Shown here piece after piece: positions 1 through 10,884 of a DNA stretch of 34,020 nt; within the stretch, counting starts at the first letter, position 1; every line of letters starts with the position of its first letter. The position numbers and the translations under genes were made by a program. Source of the stretch: Gallionella sp. (GTDB lineage Bacteria; Pseudomonadota; Gammaproteobacteria; Burkholderiales; Gallionellaceae); the NCBI GenBank assembly GCA_029850565.1, contig JARCRR010000124.1, forward strand, positions 1-34,020, read 5' to 3'. Under the pieces are notes generated by a model, which worked only from the letters and a program-made list of their open reading frames with translations, was not told where the DNA came from and ran no database searches.

Positions 1-174
1 GGTGTGAGATGCGCACAACTGCTGAATGACAATCGTTGTGCCGTGTTCGGCAAACCTGAACGCCCCGCTTTCTGCGCAGGACTCAGGCCTTCAACAGAGA
101 TGTGCGGCGAATCGCGCGAGCAGGCGATGCAGTGGCTATCAAGCTTGGAGCTTGCCACACGACCCTCGGTATAA
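1..174 (+). CDS. YkgJ-family Zn/Fe-chelating cysteine cluster protein, C-terminal fragment (starts before window)
   Basis: Frame 1 is open from base 1 to TAA at 172-174: GVRCAQLLNDNRCAVFGKPERPAFCAGLRPSTEMCGESREQAMQWL; Cys pattern and context fit YkgJ family. Not in the ORF track because the start is outside the window. Confidence 0.75.
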   Translation, partial: GVRCAQLLNDNRCAVFGKPERPAFCAGLRPSTEMCGESREQAMQWLSSLELATRPSV

Positions 175-181
175 TCGCGCC

Positions 182-388
182 ATGTCACACAGCCACCCTT
201 TGTCACCTTCAGCCGAGGTTACTCCCGATTCACCCTGTAGCGGTCATTGCACGACCGTGTTGGGTGACGATGTATGCCGCAGTTGTCTGCGCACCTTCGA
301 AGAGATCACGCGCTGGATAGAGATGAGTCACGCTGAACGCTGCGCAGTGAACCAACGTATCGCAACCCTACAACTCAAGAAACACTAA
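182..388 (+). CDS. DUF1289-family small Cys-rich protein
   Basis: ATG at 182; MSHSHPL...DSPCSGHCTTVLGDDVCRSCLRTFEEITRWIEMSHAER matches the DUF1289 pattern (C-x3-C...C-x2-C-x2-T-x2-E-I-x-W). Confidence 0.8.
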   Translation: MSHSHPLSPSAEVTPDSPCSGHCTTVLGDDVCRSCLRTFEEITRWIEMSHAERCAVNQRIATLQLKKH

Positions 389-391
389 GCA

Positions 392-1219
392 ATGGACATC
401 ATCCTGTTACTCAAAGCCGCCATCCTCGGCGTGGTCGAAGGTCTGACCGAATTCCTGCCTATCTCCTCCACAGGCCATCTCATCTTGGTGGGCGACCTTC
501 TCGACTTCAACGATGAGCGCGGCAAGGTGTTCGAGATCGTCATCCAGTTCGCTGCCATCCTCGCGGTGTGCTGGGAATATCGCGCCAAGTTGGTATCGGT
601 CACAACGGGGTTGGTGCAGAAACAGGAGGCCGCGCAACGTTTCACCTTCAATCTATTCATCGCCTTCTTGCCGCTGGCGATACTCGGCTTGCTGTTTGGA
701 AAGGCAATCAAGGCACATTTGTTTTCTCCCGTCCCTGTGGCACTTGCCTTCATCATCGGCGGTCTCATCATCTTGTGGGCGGAGAAGCGCCAGCACACTG
801 AGCACATCGGCAGTGTGGATGACATGCACTGGAAGGATGCGCTGAAGATGGGATTGGCGCAGGCACTGGCTTTGATTCCCGGCACGTCGCGTTCGGGCGC
901 GACGATTATTGGAGGCTTGTTTTTTGGGCTCAGCAGGAAGGCCGCGACCGAATTCTCGTTCTTTCTCGCCATCCCCACGCTGACCATGGCGACATTGTAC
1001 GAAGTGGTGAAGTATCGCGACCAGTTCCATGCGGATGACCTCGGTATCTTCCTGGTCGGTTCCATCGCCTCATTCATCAGCGCCTTCATCGCGGTGCGCG
1101 GATTGTTGCGCTACATCAGCCGCCACGATTTCACCATCTTCGCGTGGTATCGCATCGCGTTCGGTTTGATCGTATTGATCACTGCCTATACGGGTGTAGT
1201 GAGCTGGTCGGCTGCATAA
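392..1219 (+). CDS. uppP: Undecaprenyl-diphosphatase (UppP/BacA)
   Basis: 275 aa; motifs [20 protein letters not shown] and [17 protein letters not shown] are diagnostic of BacA/UppP. Confidence 0.97.
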   Translation: MDIILLLKAAILGVVEGLTEFLPISSTGHLILVGDLLDFNDERGKVFEIVIQFAAILAVCWEYRAKLVSVTTGLVQKQEAAQRFTFNLFIAFLPLAILGLLFGKAIKAHLFSPVPVALAFIIGGLIILWAEKRQHTEHIGSVDDMHWKDALKMGLAQALALIPGTSRSGATIIGGLFFGLSRKAATEFSFFLAIPTLTMATLYEVVKYRDQFHADDLGIFLVGSIASFISAFIAVRGLLRYISRHDFTIFAWYRIAFGLIVLITAYTGVVSWSAA

Positions 1220-1227
1220 GCCGCGCA

Positions 1228-1344
1228 TCACCCCGCCAGTATGGCGAGGATGAACACGATGATGGCGATTTCGATGAGGGTGAGGTTGGAATGTTTCTTG
1301 GTCGAGCTGTTGATACGCAGGAGCAGCGAAAAAAGATTCCGCAT
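1228..1344 (-). CDS. Putative 38-aa single-TM small protein with prepilin-like TLIE segment
   Basis: Manual translation of the minus strand: MRNLFSLLLRINSSTKKHSNLTLIEIAIIVFILAILAG*; begins 18 nt after the rhodanese stop with GAGAG 5 nt upstream of ATG. Absent from the ORF track (too short). Confidence 0.5.
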   Translation of the reverse strand: MRNLFSLLLRINSSTKKHSNLTLIEIAIIVFILAILAG

Positions 1345-1362
1345 AGACGCTCTCGGTAAAGC

Positions 1363-1815
1363 TTAGCTCTGCTCCCAAGGCAGACCGGCTTTGCGCCAGC
1401 CGTTCACCCCGTTGCGCTGATTGCCGGTGCTCTTGTCTCCCTCGAACCCTTCCAGGATGTTATAGCAATCGGCATATCCCGCTTGCGTCGCAAGGGCTGC
1501 GGCCGCGTGCGAGCGCTGACCGCTACGGCACAGGAACAGCACCAGCGATTCTTTATCGACCTGCTGCTCCAGCGCCACCATGAAATTGGGATTCGGCTTC
1601 ATGCCGGGATAGCTCATCCACTCGATCTCGACCGCGCCCGGTACACGACCGACCCAGTCGATCTCGGCACGTGTGCGCACATCGACTAACTTCGCCCCCG
1701 GCGCGCTCTTCAATATCTCGAAAGCCTCTCCTGGCAATATCGCCCCTTCATAAGTAAGGTTGGCATCTTTCGCGCGTTGCTGCGCTTTGCTCAATATCTC
1801 GGTGATCTTTCCCAT
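1363..1815 (-). CDS. Rhodanese-like domain protein
   Basis: MGKITEILSKAQQ...AKLVDVRTRAEIDWVGRVPGAVEIEW...LVLFLCRSGQRSHAAAALATQAGY; catalytic CRSGQRS loop. Start placed at 1815, not the longer track ORF. Confidence 0.9.
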   Translation of the reverse strand: MGKITEILSKAQQRAKDANLTYEGAILPGEAFEILKSAPGAKLVDVRTRAEIDWVGRVPGAVEIEWMSYPGMKPNPNFMVALEQQVDKESLVLFLCRSGQRSHAAAALATQAGYADCYNILEGFEGDKSTGNQRNGVNGWRKAGLPWEQS

Positions 1816-1893
1816 GATGTTCTTTCGTAAATGTTTTAGGTTTGATGCGTCCCTGCTATCCTGCGCACTCGCTTGCATACTATCCCAACAGCA

Positions 1894-3081
1894 ATGAAAA
1901 ATCACACGCACTCTCACGGGCATAACCACTCGCATGATAAGTCTGCCGCCTTTGAGCCGGCCCATCCCGTGCGTTTCGCCGCTGCCCGTAAAAGCACGTG
2001 GGTGAGTATCGTCATCAATCTTCTGCTGACGATCGTGCAGGTGTTGGCGGGCTTCTTCGGCAAGTCGCAATCGTTGATGGCGGATGGTCTGCACTCTTTG
2101 GCCGACCTGCTCTCCGACGTGCTGGTACTGTTCGCCAACCGGCATGGCAATAAACATGCTGATGCCAACCACCCTTACGGCCATGCGCGCATCGAAACTG
2201 CCGCATCGCTCATTCTTGGCGCCAGCCTCGCCGCTCTCGGTATAGGACTACTGATCGCCGCCGGGATGCGCCTGCAACATCCCGAACATGTTCAATCTGT
2301 ACATCCGTTCACCTTATGGGTCGCCCTCTTCGCGTTGGCCGCAAAGGAAGGCATGTTCCGCTACATGCTGGCCGTCGCTCAACGTGTACGCTCACAGATG
2401 TTGGTAGCGAATGCATGGCATGCGCGTTCGGACGCCGCTTCGTCTTTGGTCGTGGTCGTGGGTATCGTGGGTAACCTGCTGGGTTACACCTTCCTCGACT
2501 TGGTGGCCGCCGCCGTGGTGGGTGTGATGATCGCCTACATGGGCATCCAGTTCGCGCGTGATGCCTTGCTCGAATTGGTGGACACCGGCCTTGACGAGGC
2601 AGAAGTCCGCGCCATCCGTAACACGCTCAAGGCGGTTCCCGGTGTGATCGGATTACATGATTTGCGCACCCGCAAGATGGCGGATAACGCACTGGTGGAC
2701 GCACACATCATGGTCGATCCCAGAATTAGCGTATCGGAAGGCCACTACATCGCCGAGGCCGCTCGCGGAGCCGTATTGAAGGGGCATCACGTGATGGATG
2801 TGATGGTACACATCGACCCCGAGGACGACGCCCATGCCAGACCGAACGCCCACCTACCGCAACGTCATCTGTTGCTCGCCCATCTCTACAACCGCCTAGG
2901 CGAGAGCCTGCCTACCTCCACTCGTATCGTGATGCATTATCTGAACGGGAAGGTGGAAGCCGAGATATTGCTGGACACGCCTATCGACCTGACTGGTCTG
3001 CAACATAAATGTTCGGCCCTTACCGCTGACGATCCTTATTTCCGCCAGGTCACGCTTCACCAGACATTCGCACCAAAATAG
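1894..3081 (+). CDS. Cation diffusion facilitator (CDF) family metal transporter
   Basis: His-rich N-terminus MKNHTHSHGHNHSHDK, then SLMADGLHSLADLLSDVLVL and HPYGHARIETAASL, CDF signatures. Confidence 0.95.
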   Translation: MKNHTHSHGHNHSHDKSAAFEPAHPVRFAAARKSTWVSIVINLLLTIVQVLAGFFGKSQSLMADGLHSLADLLSDVLVLFANRHGNKHADANHPYGHARIETAASLILGASLAALGIGLLIAAGMRLQHPEHVQSVHPFTLWVALFALAAKEGMFRYMLAVAQRVRSQMLVANAWHARSDAASSLVVVVGIVGNLLGYTFLDLVAAAVVGVMIAYMGIQFARDALLELVDTGLDEAEVRAIRNTLKAVPGVIGLHDLRTRKMADNALVDAHIMVDPRISVSEGHYIAEAARGAVLKGHHVMDVMVHIDPEDDAHARPNAHLPQRHLLLAHLYNRLGESLPTSTRIVMHYLNGKVEAEILLDTPIDLTGLQHKCSALTADDPYFRQVTLHQTFAPK

Positions 3082-3179
3082 TGCGTCTTGCCTGTGCCGC
3101 GCCCCAATCGAGAGCATTCATAGGCGCGCCCGTTGTGGGGCAGATATGGCACAATGCGCGTCTCGCAGGATTCAGGGGG

Positions 3180-3195
3180 TGGCATAGTTTCTGCT
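3180..3195 (+). promoter_or_regulatory. Candidate sigma-54 (-24/-12) promoter of glnA
   Basis: TGGCATAGTTTCTGCT with GG-N10-GC spacing; 74 nt upstream of the glnA ATG. Confidence 0.5.
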
Positions 3196-3268
3196 GTTCA
3201 GGACTGGTCGCACCATTAAGTTCGTTTCAAAAACAGCATCGTTTAATTTTTAATTGGGAGATTCGAGT

Positions 3269-4684
3269 ATGTCTAAAACAGCAGCCGACGTTCTGAAGAT
3301 CATCAAAGAACAAGGCATCAAGTTCGTTGATCTACGTTTCACTGACACCCGTGGTAAAGAACAGCACGTTGGCGTGCCGGTCTCCCACGTTGACATGGAC
3401 AAGTTCGAAGAAGGTCATGCCTTCGACGGTTCCTCCATCGCCGGTTGGAAAGGCATCCAAGCCTCCGACATGTTGCTGATGTTGGATCCTGATTCTGCTT
3501 ATGTCGATCCATTCTTCGACGAGCCGACCCTTGTGATCACTTGCGACGTGATCGAGCCATCCGATGGCAAGGGTTACGACCGCGATCCACGCTCCATCGC
3601 CAAACGTGCCGAGGCTTACCTGAAGTCCACTGGCATCGGTGACGCCGCTTACTTCGGCCCAGAGCCAGAATTCTTCATCTTCGACTCCGTGCAATGGAAG
3701 ATCGATATGTCCGGCTGTTCCGTGAAGATCAATTCCGAAGAAGCTGCCTGGTCTACCGGTCATGAGTTCGATGGCGGTAACACAGGTCACCGTCCGATGG
3801 TGAAGGGCGGTTACTTCCCGGTCCCTCCGGTCGATAGCTTGAACGACATGCGCGCTCAGATGTGTCTGTTGTTGGAAGAGATCGGCATCCCCGTCGAAGT
3901 TCACCACCACGAAGTGGCGACTGCCGGTCAGTGCGAACTGGGCACCAAGTTCAATACATTGGTCAAGCGTGCTGACTGGACACAAGCTCAAAAGTACGTC
4001 ATCCAAAACGTCGCTCACCAATACGGCAAGACCGCGACCTTCATGCCCAAGCCCATCGTTGGCGACAACGGTTCCGGCATGCACGTTCACCAATCCATCT
4101 GGAAGGGTGGCAAGAACATGTTCGCAGGCAACGGCTATGCTGGATTGTCCGAGACAGCGCTGTACTACATCGGCGGCATCATCAAGCACGCCAAGGCATT
4201 GAACGCGATCACCAACCCGGGTACCAACTCTTACAAACGCCTCGTTCCTCACTACGAAGCGCCGGTGAAATTGGCCTACTCCGCAAAGAACCGTTCCGCT
4301 TCGATCCGTATCCCTCACGTCGCTAGCGACAAGGCGCGCCGTATCGAGACACGTTTCCCAGATCCATCTTCCAACCCATACTTGTGCTTCGCCGCACTGA
4401 TGATGGCCGGCTTGGATGGTATCCAGAACAAGATCCACCCAGGAGATCCGGCAGACAAGAACCTGTACGATCTGCCACCGGAGGAAGATGCAAAGATCCC
4501 AACCGTGTGTGCTTCGTTGGATGAAGCCTTGGCTGCGTTGGACAAAGACCGTGAGTTCTTGACTCGTGGCGGCGTGTTCTCTAACGACTTCCTCGATGCC
4601 TACATCGATCTGAAGATGGAAGAAGTGAACCGCATCCGCATGACGACTCACCCGGTCGAATTCGACATGTACTACAGCCTGTAA
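3269..4684 (+). CDS. glnA: Glutamine synthetase, type I
   Basis: [34 protein letters not shown]...[12 protein letters not shown]...[15 protein letters not shown]...NRSASIRIP. Confidence 0.98.
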   Translation: MSKTAADVLKIIKEQGIKFVDLRFTDTRGKEQHVGVPVSHVDMDKFEEGHAFDGSSIAGWKGIQASDMLLMLDPDSAYVDPFFDEPTLVITCDVIEPSDGKGYDRDPRSIAKRAEAYLKSTGIGDAAYFGPEPEFFIFDSVQWKIDMSGCSVKINSEEAAWSTGHEFDGGNTGHRPMVKGGYFPVPPVDSLNDMRAQMCLLLEEIGIPVEVHHHEVATAGQCELGTKFNTLVKRADWTQAQKYVIQNVAHQYGKTATFMPKPIVGDNGSGMHVHQSIWKGGKNMFAGNGYAGLSETALYYIGGIIKHAKALNAITNPGTNSYKRLVPHYEAPVKLAYSAKNRSASIRIPHVASDKARRIETRFPDPSSNPYLCFAALMMAGLDGIQNKIHPGDPADKNLYDLPPEEDAKIPTVCASLDEALAALDKDREFLTRGGVFSNDFLDAYIDLKMEEVNRIRMTTHPVEFDMYYSL

Positions 4685-4704
4685 GCGATACCGCAGGTAA
4701 TGAG

Positions 4705-4734
4705 AACGGAGCCCTGGTGGCTCCGTTTTCTTTT
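4705..4734 (+). terminator. Rho-independent terminator after glnA
   Basis: Perfect 9-bp stem AACGGAGCC / GGCTCCGTT with loop CTGGT, followed by TTCTTTT. Confidence 0.85.
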
Positions 4735-4814
4735 GCGGGAACCGCGTGCGGCCGGTGTTTGTCACATGTGCGGCCTTAACCTATACTCCCGCCATCATTT
4801 TGCAGGGTACGACC

Positions 4815-5303
4815 ATGAATCTATTTCGTCTGACGATGTTGTGTAGCGCGTTTGTTTTCGCCAGCACGGCGCAAGCAGAGATATACAAGCGTGTGGATAA
4901 AGACGGTCACGTGACTTATTCGAGTGCACCGATCAAAGGCGCAAAAAAACTCCAACTCGAACCGTTGCCTACCATGACTGCACAGCCTATACCGCCCAAG
5001 GCTCGCAACAATAACGAATCATCATCGGAATTCCGCGTGAACTCCGAAACGCAAACCCGCCGCGACGATACACGTCGCAAGATATTGGAAGATGAACTCG
5101 CCACCGAAGAAAAGCTGCTAGATGATGCACGCGCAAAACTGAAAGAGGCGGAAGACAACCCCGAAGTATTCAAAACCTCTACCGGTCAGACTCTTCGTAA
5201 CGTCGCAAAATATGATGAAAAGGTCAATGCTGCACAGGACGACGTGAAAGGCCACGAGAAGAACATCCAAGCGTTAAAGACCGAGCTCTCCAACCTGAAG
5301 TGA
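4815..5303 (+). CDS. DUF4124 domain-containing exported protein
   Basis: Signal peptide MNLFRLTMLCSAFVFASTAQA then EIYKRVDKDGHVTYSSAPIKGAKKLQL, typical DUF4124; coiled-coil C-terminus. Confidence 0.85.
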   Translation: MNLFRLTMLCSAFVFASTAQAEIYKRVDKDGHVTYSSAPIKGAKKLQLEPLPTMTAQPIPPKARNNNESSSEFRVNSETQTRRDDTRRKILEDELATEEKLLDDARAKLKEAEDNPEVFKTSTGQTLRNVAKYDEKVNAAQDDVKGHEKNIQALKTELSNLK

Positions 5304-5341
5304 CCTCTTTCGTTGGCATGTTTTCTGCTCATTAGACTCAC

Positions 5342-6397
5342 ATGCCAAGTTCAACACTCCCTTCGCTAGAACATCTTTCCACCGCAGTCGTCCTGCTGGA
5401 CGATCAATCGCGCATCGCCTATCTCAATCCGGCGGCGGAACACCTGTTCGCAGTGAGCCATAGCAACCTGCTTGGTCATCCTTTGCAGCACGCTTTCAAC
5501 CATGCTGACCAATTGTGGGCTGCCATGCAATCAGCATTGTCCAGCAATGCCAGCCATATCGAACATGACATGATGTTGGGTACGCACACATTGCCTAACA
5601 AGCTGCATCTGAGTTGCACGGTGACGCCGATACATCTGGATCAGTTCGCTTTGCTACTGGAGTTCCACACCATCGACCGCCCGTTGAAGATGGCGCGCGA
5701 AGAGCAGATGCTGGACCAGACACAGGCCAACCGTATGCTGCTGCGCAATCTGGCACACGAGATCAAGAATCCGCTGGGCGGCATACGCGGTGCTGCACAG
5801 TTGCTGGAACAGGAGTTGGAGAAGCCGGCACTGCGCGAATACACCCAAGTCGTCATCCAAGAAGCGGATCGTCTGCGCTCGCTCATGGAGAAACTGCTCA
5901 CGCCGCAACATGTGCCCCATTTTAGTGCGCTCAATATCCATGAGGTGTTGGAGCGTGTACGCAGCGTCGTTCTTGCCGAATTACCCGAAGGCTTGCTCAT
6001 CCAGCGCGACTACGATTTGAGTCTGCCGGATCTGCACGGCGACAAGGAGCAGTTGATACAAGTTGTGCTCAACATCGTGCGCAATGCGGCACAGGCGATG
6101 AAAGGCCACGGCACCATCACCTTCCGCACCCGCATCTCGCGCCAGGTCACCTTGATGAAGAAGCGCCATCGCCTTGCCATCGCGGTACAGATCACCGACA
6201 ACGGCCCCGGTATTCCCGGGCATCTGCGCGACAAGATCTTCTATCCGCTGGTCTCTGGTCGTGCCGACGGACACGGGTTAGGGCTCACGCTGGCGCAAGA
6301 TTTTGTCAGCCAACATCAAGGTAGTATCGAATTCGAAAGCGAACCGGGGCGCACTTGTTTCACAGTGATGCTTCCGCTCACGAACATGGAAAAATAA
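5342..6397 (+). CDS. ntrB: Nitrogen regulation sensor histidine kinase NtrB (GlnL)
   Basis: PAS domain, H-box NLAHEIKNPLGGIRGAAQLLEQEL, ATPase motifs DNGPGIP and GHGLGLTLAQDFV. Confidence 0.95.
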   Translation: MPSSTLPSLEHLSTAVVLLDDQSRIAYLNPAAEHLFAVSHSNLLGHPLQHAFNHADQLWAAMQSALSSNASHIEHDMMLGTHTLPNKLHLSCTVTPIHLDQFALLLEFHTIDRPLKMAREEQMLDQTQANRMLLRNLAHEIKNPLGGIRGAAQLLEQELEKPALREYTQVVIQEADRLRSLMEKLLTPQHVPHFSALNIHEVLERVRSVVLAELPEGLLIQRDYDLSLPDLHGDKEQLIQVVLNIVRNAAQAMKGHGTITFRTRISRQVTLMKKRHRLAIAVQITDNGPGIPGHLRDKIFYPLVSGRADGHGLGLTLAQDFVSQHQGSIEFESEPGRTCFTVMLPLTNMEK

Positions 6398-6401
6398 TGA
6401 C

Positions 6402-6542
6402 GGCCACCTCTAAAAATCCAAATTTCGTCGCAATACTGCGTTGCTCACAAAAAATCACTCCTTACATATCGGGCATATGCCGCGTCGCAATTTTTTGCTC
6501 GCGCCTTGTCTTGCTTAGAACTTTAAATTTTTCGAGGTAGCC
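6402..6542. mobile_element. MITE-like palindromic element between ntrB and ntrC
   Basis: 24-nt terminal arms 6402-6425 (GGCCACCTCTAAAAATCCAAATTT) and 6519-6542 (AACTTTAAATTTTTCGAGGTAGCC) are inverted with 19/24 identity; internal 10-bp palindrome GGCATATGCC at 6472-6481; repeated GTCGCAAT inside. Confidence 0.65.
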
Positions 6543-6544
6543 TC

Positions 6545-7945
<1,401 letters not shown>

Positions 7946-7947
7946 GG

Positions 7948-8829
7948 CTAGCGTTTCTTACCTGCCTTCTTCCACACACCCGTGATGGGCTGCTGATCCT
8001 TGCTCTCACCCAAGATGGACAGACCATACATCTCCGAAAGCGTGCGTAGCAGCGTGTAGTGGTTGATGCGCTGCGCTGGCTTACCCGGCTTCACCATCTC
8101 ACCCACAAAGATCGTCGCGATACGATTCCCTTCGCGGCCATCATCTTCGTCGAAGGTGACTATGAGCAGACTGTTGTGTGTCATCGCCCACTGCGCATAA
8201 GCCTCGATGTTTTGTTTCAGCCACGCATCCCCTTCCTCAATGCTGCCATCATGCATGTCGTTGCGCTGATCGGGCACCACCAGAGATACGGTCGGTAGTT
8301 GCGAAAAATCTTGCGGGAACGCCGTGAAGGGTTGGTTGAATGCGGCCAGCTCTTTCCAATTCGCTGCAGGATTATGTTTGCGCATGTACGCACCGTAGCG
8401 ACACCCTTCGTAGCCCGCCTCGGGCAGTGACTCCGAATAGCTGACGAAGCCCAACCCTTTCTCGATAAGCGCCCCACCCAGATTCTCGCCCTTCAATTCG
8501 AGCGGGCAGGCGTTGCTGCTGATGCCGCGCGTCGTGCCGGAGAACAGCGCGAGATAGTTAGGCTGACTGGGATGGGTGACGCCATACGAGTTGGTGAACA
8601 GCACACCGCGTTGCGCGAGGGCATTGATGTAAGGCGCATCAGCATTACCGATGATCTTGGAATAGCCCCGATTCTCTTCCACCACGATGACGATGTGATC
8701 GGGGCGCGGCAAAGTGATTTCTGCCGCAATAGCCGATTGAGCGACACAAAAAAACGCAAACGCGAACAGCGACTTCACGAACTCACTCATCTTTATCGGC
8801 AGTTGGTGCAGGTGCGTCCGCTTCATCAA
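7948..8829 (-). CDS. Secreted phosphoesterase / acid phosphatase family protein
   Basis: Signal-like N-terminus (a later start MSEFVKSLFAFAFF also possible), PDHIVIVVEENRGYSKIIG...SYGVTHPSQPNYLALFSG...FDEDDGREGNRIATIFVG. Confidence 0.85.
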   Translation of the reverse strand: MMKRTHLHQLPIKMSEFVKSLFAFAFFCVAQSAIAAEITLPRPDHIVIVVEENRGYSKIIGNADAPYINALAQRGVLFTNSYGVTHPSQPNYLALFSGTTRGISSNACPLELKGENLGGALIEKGLGFVSYSESLPEAGYEGCRYGAYMRKHNPAANWKELAAFNQPFTAFPQDFSQLPTVSLVVPDQRNDMHDGSIEEGDAWLKQNIEAYAQWAMTHNSLLIVTFDEDDGREGNRIATIFVGEMVKPGKPAQRINHYTLLRTLSEMYGLSILGESKDQQPITGVWKKAGKKR

Positions 8830-8977
8830 GCGGTTTCTTCTTCGGGCGATTCTTGCTCGGGTCAGCGAAGTTGAAACGCCCGGCCAGCACGCAACCCTTC
8901 ATGCCAATGTCGCATGGCTTGTTCAGCACCTTCTGGCACTTCTCATCCACCTCATGCGGACAACCCCAACCGCCCAT
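8783..8977 (-). CDS. Small conserved-looking hypothetical protein (Cys-containing, basic/acidic C-terminus)
   Basis: 64 aa, MGGWGCPHEVDEKCQKVLNKPCDIGMKGCVLAGRFNF...; same strand and close to both neighbours (overlaps the longest reading of the upstream phosphoesterase ORF). Confidence 0.65.
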   Translation of the reverse strand: MGGWGCPHEVDEKCQKVLNKPCDIGMKGCVLAGRFNFADPSKNRPKKKPLDEADAPAPTADKDE

Positions 8978-8986
8978 GTGTAATCC

Positions 8987-9325
8987 TTAGGCCTTCTTCA
9001 CGAACTCCGTCTTCAGTTGCATCGCACCGATGCCATCGATCTTGCAGTCGATGTCGTGATCGCCATCCACCAATCGGATATTTTTCACCTTGGTGCCCAC
9101 CTTCACAACGGAAGACGAGCCTTTGATCTTCAAGTCCTTGATGACGGTAATCGTGTCTCCGTCATTCAACACCGTACCGAAAGCATCCTTGAACACCTTC
9201 ACTTCTTCTACTGCCTCAGCAGCGACTTTAGGCCATTCATGTGCGCACTCGGGGCAGACATAGTTGTCACCATCTTCGTAGGTGAATTCGGAACTGCATT
9301 TAGGGCACTTCGGTAAATCGATCAT
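8987..9325 (-). CDS. yjdM: YjdM/PhnA-type zinc-ribbon protein
   Basis: [31 protein letters not shown]...[38 protein letters not shown], typical PhnA-family sequence. Confidence 0.93.
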   Translation of the reverse strand: MIDLPKCPKCSSEFTYEDGDNYVCPECAHEWPKVAAEAVEEVKVFKDAFGTVLNDGDTITVIKDLKIKGSSSVVKVGTKVKNIRLVDGDHDIDCKIDGIGAMQLKTEFVKKA

Positions 9326-9403
9326 TCAAAACTCCAAATAAATTTCAATAATGGCTTGCTGCTTTTGCGGAACGGGGGCGATAGGCGATGCCCATTTAAT
9401 GCA

Positions 9404-10078
9404 CTATTTCCCTCTACTCTCGTCTGTATAAGAACTCAGCAATCGTTCGAGGGCCAAAGTATCTGTATCGGAAAGTCTCCGAATGATGCTTTTTAATTCG
9501 TAAGATGTACTGAGCATGCTCTTCCTGAAGCCGATTGTTCTTACCAAAACATTCTGGCCATAGAACGAAATTGTGTAGGAGTATGGATGAGCATATGGAC
9601 TCTCAGGTACCAAATTTAAATAGCTCAGCCAAAGACTTCGATTCGCATTAAATATACCAACAAATTCTGAAACGGCCTGAGGGTCGCTAACCACCTTTGT
9701 CTTGATGGTGCTACTACCATAAGTATTGAATTTCGGCTTCTCCGAGGCTGCCGGACGGGCTGGATTGGTCCAGAACTTGACGGGCTCATCAAGAATCGAT
9801 GTGTATGAAGGCTGGCTTGGATTTTGAGCCTCGTAATATTCAAGAAATTTTCTATCGATTTTGATGGAGTGGTACTCACTCACTTCAATGCGATCAATAT
9901 TTTGAAGCTCCGGTAAGGTATAGCGAATCAGATCATTGGCAACGGCAGCAGAGGTTATCGCCGATCCATATACAACTGACTTACACCCTGAAAGCAAAGA
10001 ACAAACAACTGGCAGTATAAGAACCCAGAAGTAAAGACGTGGTGGGCGCCTGTATAAAATTTTAGAGCTTATATCCAC
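9404..10078 (-). CDS. Hypothetical lipoprotein
   Basis: 224 aa with lipobox VVCSLLSGC after a hydrophobic stretch; locally A/T-richer than neighbours; overlaps the ubiE 3' end by 17 bp. Confidence 0.7.
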   Translation of the reverse strand: MDISSKILYRRPPRLYFWVLILPVVCSLLSGCKSVVYGSAITSAAVANDLIRYTLPELQNIDRIEVSEYHSIKIDRKFLEYYEAQNPSQPSYTSILDEPVKFWTNPARPAASEKPKFNTYGSSTIKTKVVSDPQAVSEFVGIFNANRSLWLSYLNLVPESPYAHPYSYTISFYGQNVLVRTIGFRKSMLSTSYELKSIIRRLSDTDTLALERLLSSYTDESRGK

Positions 10079-10793
10079 GATGCACCGCCACCACCCCGCC
10101 CGTCATATTAAAGTACTCGACGCGCTCCAGTCCCGCATCGAGCATCATCTGTTTCAGCTCTTCCTGTCCCGGATGCATGCGGATGGATTCGGCGAGGTAG
10201 CGGTAGCTGTCGGCATCATTCGCAATCAGCTCGCCCATCTTGGGGAGTAGCTTGAAAGAGTAGAGGTCGTAGACTTTCTCTAGCGGTTTGGCGACCTTGG
10301 AGAATTCCAGCACGATGACCCGGCCACCGGGCTTGAGCACGCGTTTCATCTCGCGCAGGGCGGCATCTTTATGGGTGACGTTGCGCAGGCCGAAGGCGAT
10401 GCTGACGCAGTCGAAATAGTTGTCGGGGAAAGGCAGATGCTCGGCGTCGCATTGCGCGGTGGGTGTTGGCGTGCCGTTATCGATCATGCGGTCACGACCG
10501 ACGCGCAGCATGGCGTTATTGATGTCAGTGAGGATGACCTGACCACGACTACCGACCTTCTTCAGAAACAGCTTCGACAAGTCACCCGAACCACCCGCCA
10601 CATCCAATACACGCTGGCCTTCGTGTACGTTGGCCAAACCCACAGCGAACGGTTTCCACACGCGGTGCAAGCCGACCGACATGAGGTCGTTCATGATGTC
10701 GTATTTGCTGGCGACGGAGGTGAACACGCCCGCGACCTTCTTGGCTTTTTCGCTCTCGTCTACGGTCTCAAATCCGAAGTGGGTCTTGCTCAT
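10062..10793 (-). CDS. ubiE: Bifunctional demethylmenaquinone/2-octaprenyl-6-methoxy-benzoquinol methyltransferase
   Basis: [47 protein letters not shown]...[12 protein letters not shown]...[28 protein letters not shown]. Confidence 0.97.
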   Translation of the reverse strand: MSKTHFGFETVDESEKAKKVAGVFTSVASKYDIMNDLMSVGLHRVWKPFAVGLANVHEGQRVLDVAGGSGDLSKLFLKKVGSRGQVILTDINNAMLRVGRDRMIDNGTPTPTAQCDAEHLPFPDNYFDCVSIAFGLRNVTHKDAALREMKRVLKPGGRVIVLEFSKVAKPLEKVYDLYSFKLLPKMGELIANDADSYRYLAESIRMHPGQEELKQMMLDAGLERVEYFNMTGGVVAVHRGYKL

Positions 10794-10813
10794 GGTGATA
10801 CTCCTTTGGTTCT

Positions 10814-10880
10814 GTCATTCCGGCGCAGGCCGGAATCCAGTTTCTAAAATTACTGGACACCGGCCTTCGCCGGTGTGACG
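10814..10880 (+). repeat. BIME/REP-like 67-bp element, copy A
   Basis: GTCATTCCGGCGCAGGCCGGAATCCAG...CTGGACACCGGCCTTCGCCGGTGTGACG; two inward-facing palindromic heads; near-identical to the reverse complement of 11735-11801. Confidence 0.85.
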
Positions 10881-10884
10881 GCAT

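Noticed and set aside
3205-3215. TGGTCGCACCA as an NtrC binding site upstream of glnA
   Set aside because: Palindromic, but half-site orientation and spacing do not match the NtrC consensus (GCAC...GTGC type), and it lies at or after the predicted sigma-54 start.
3332-4765. 477-aa minus-strand ORF covering nearly all of glnA
   Set aside because: Opposite a strongly coding glnA; long antisense ORFs are expected from codon bias in GC-rich conserved genes; no recognisable domains.
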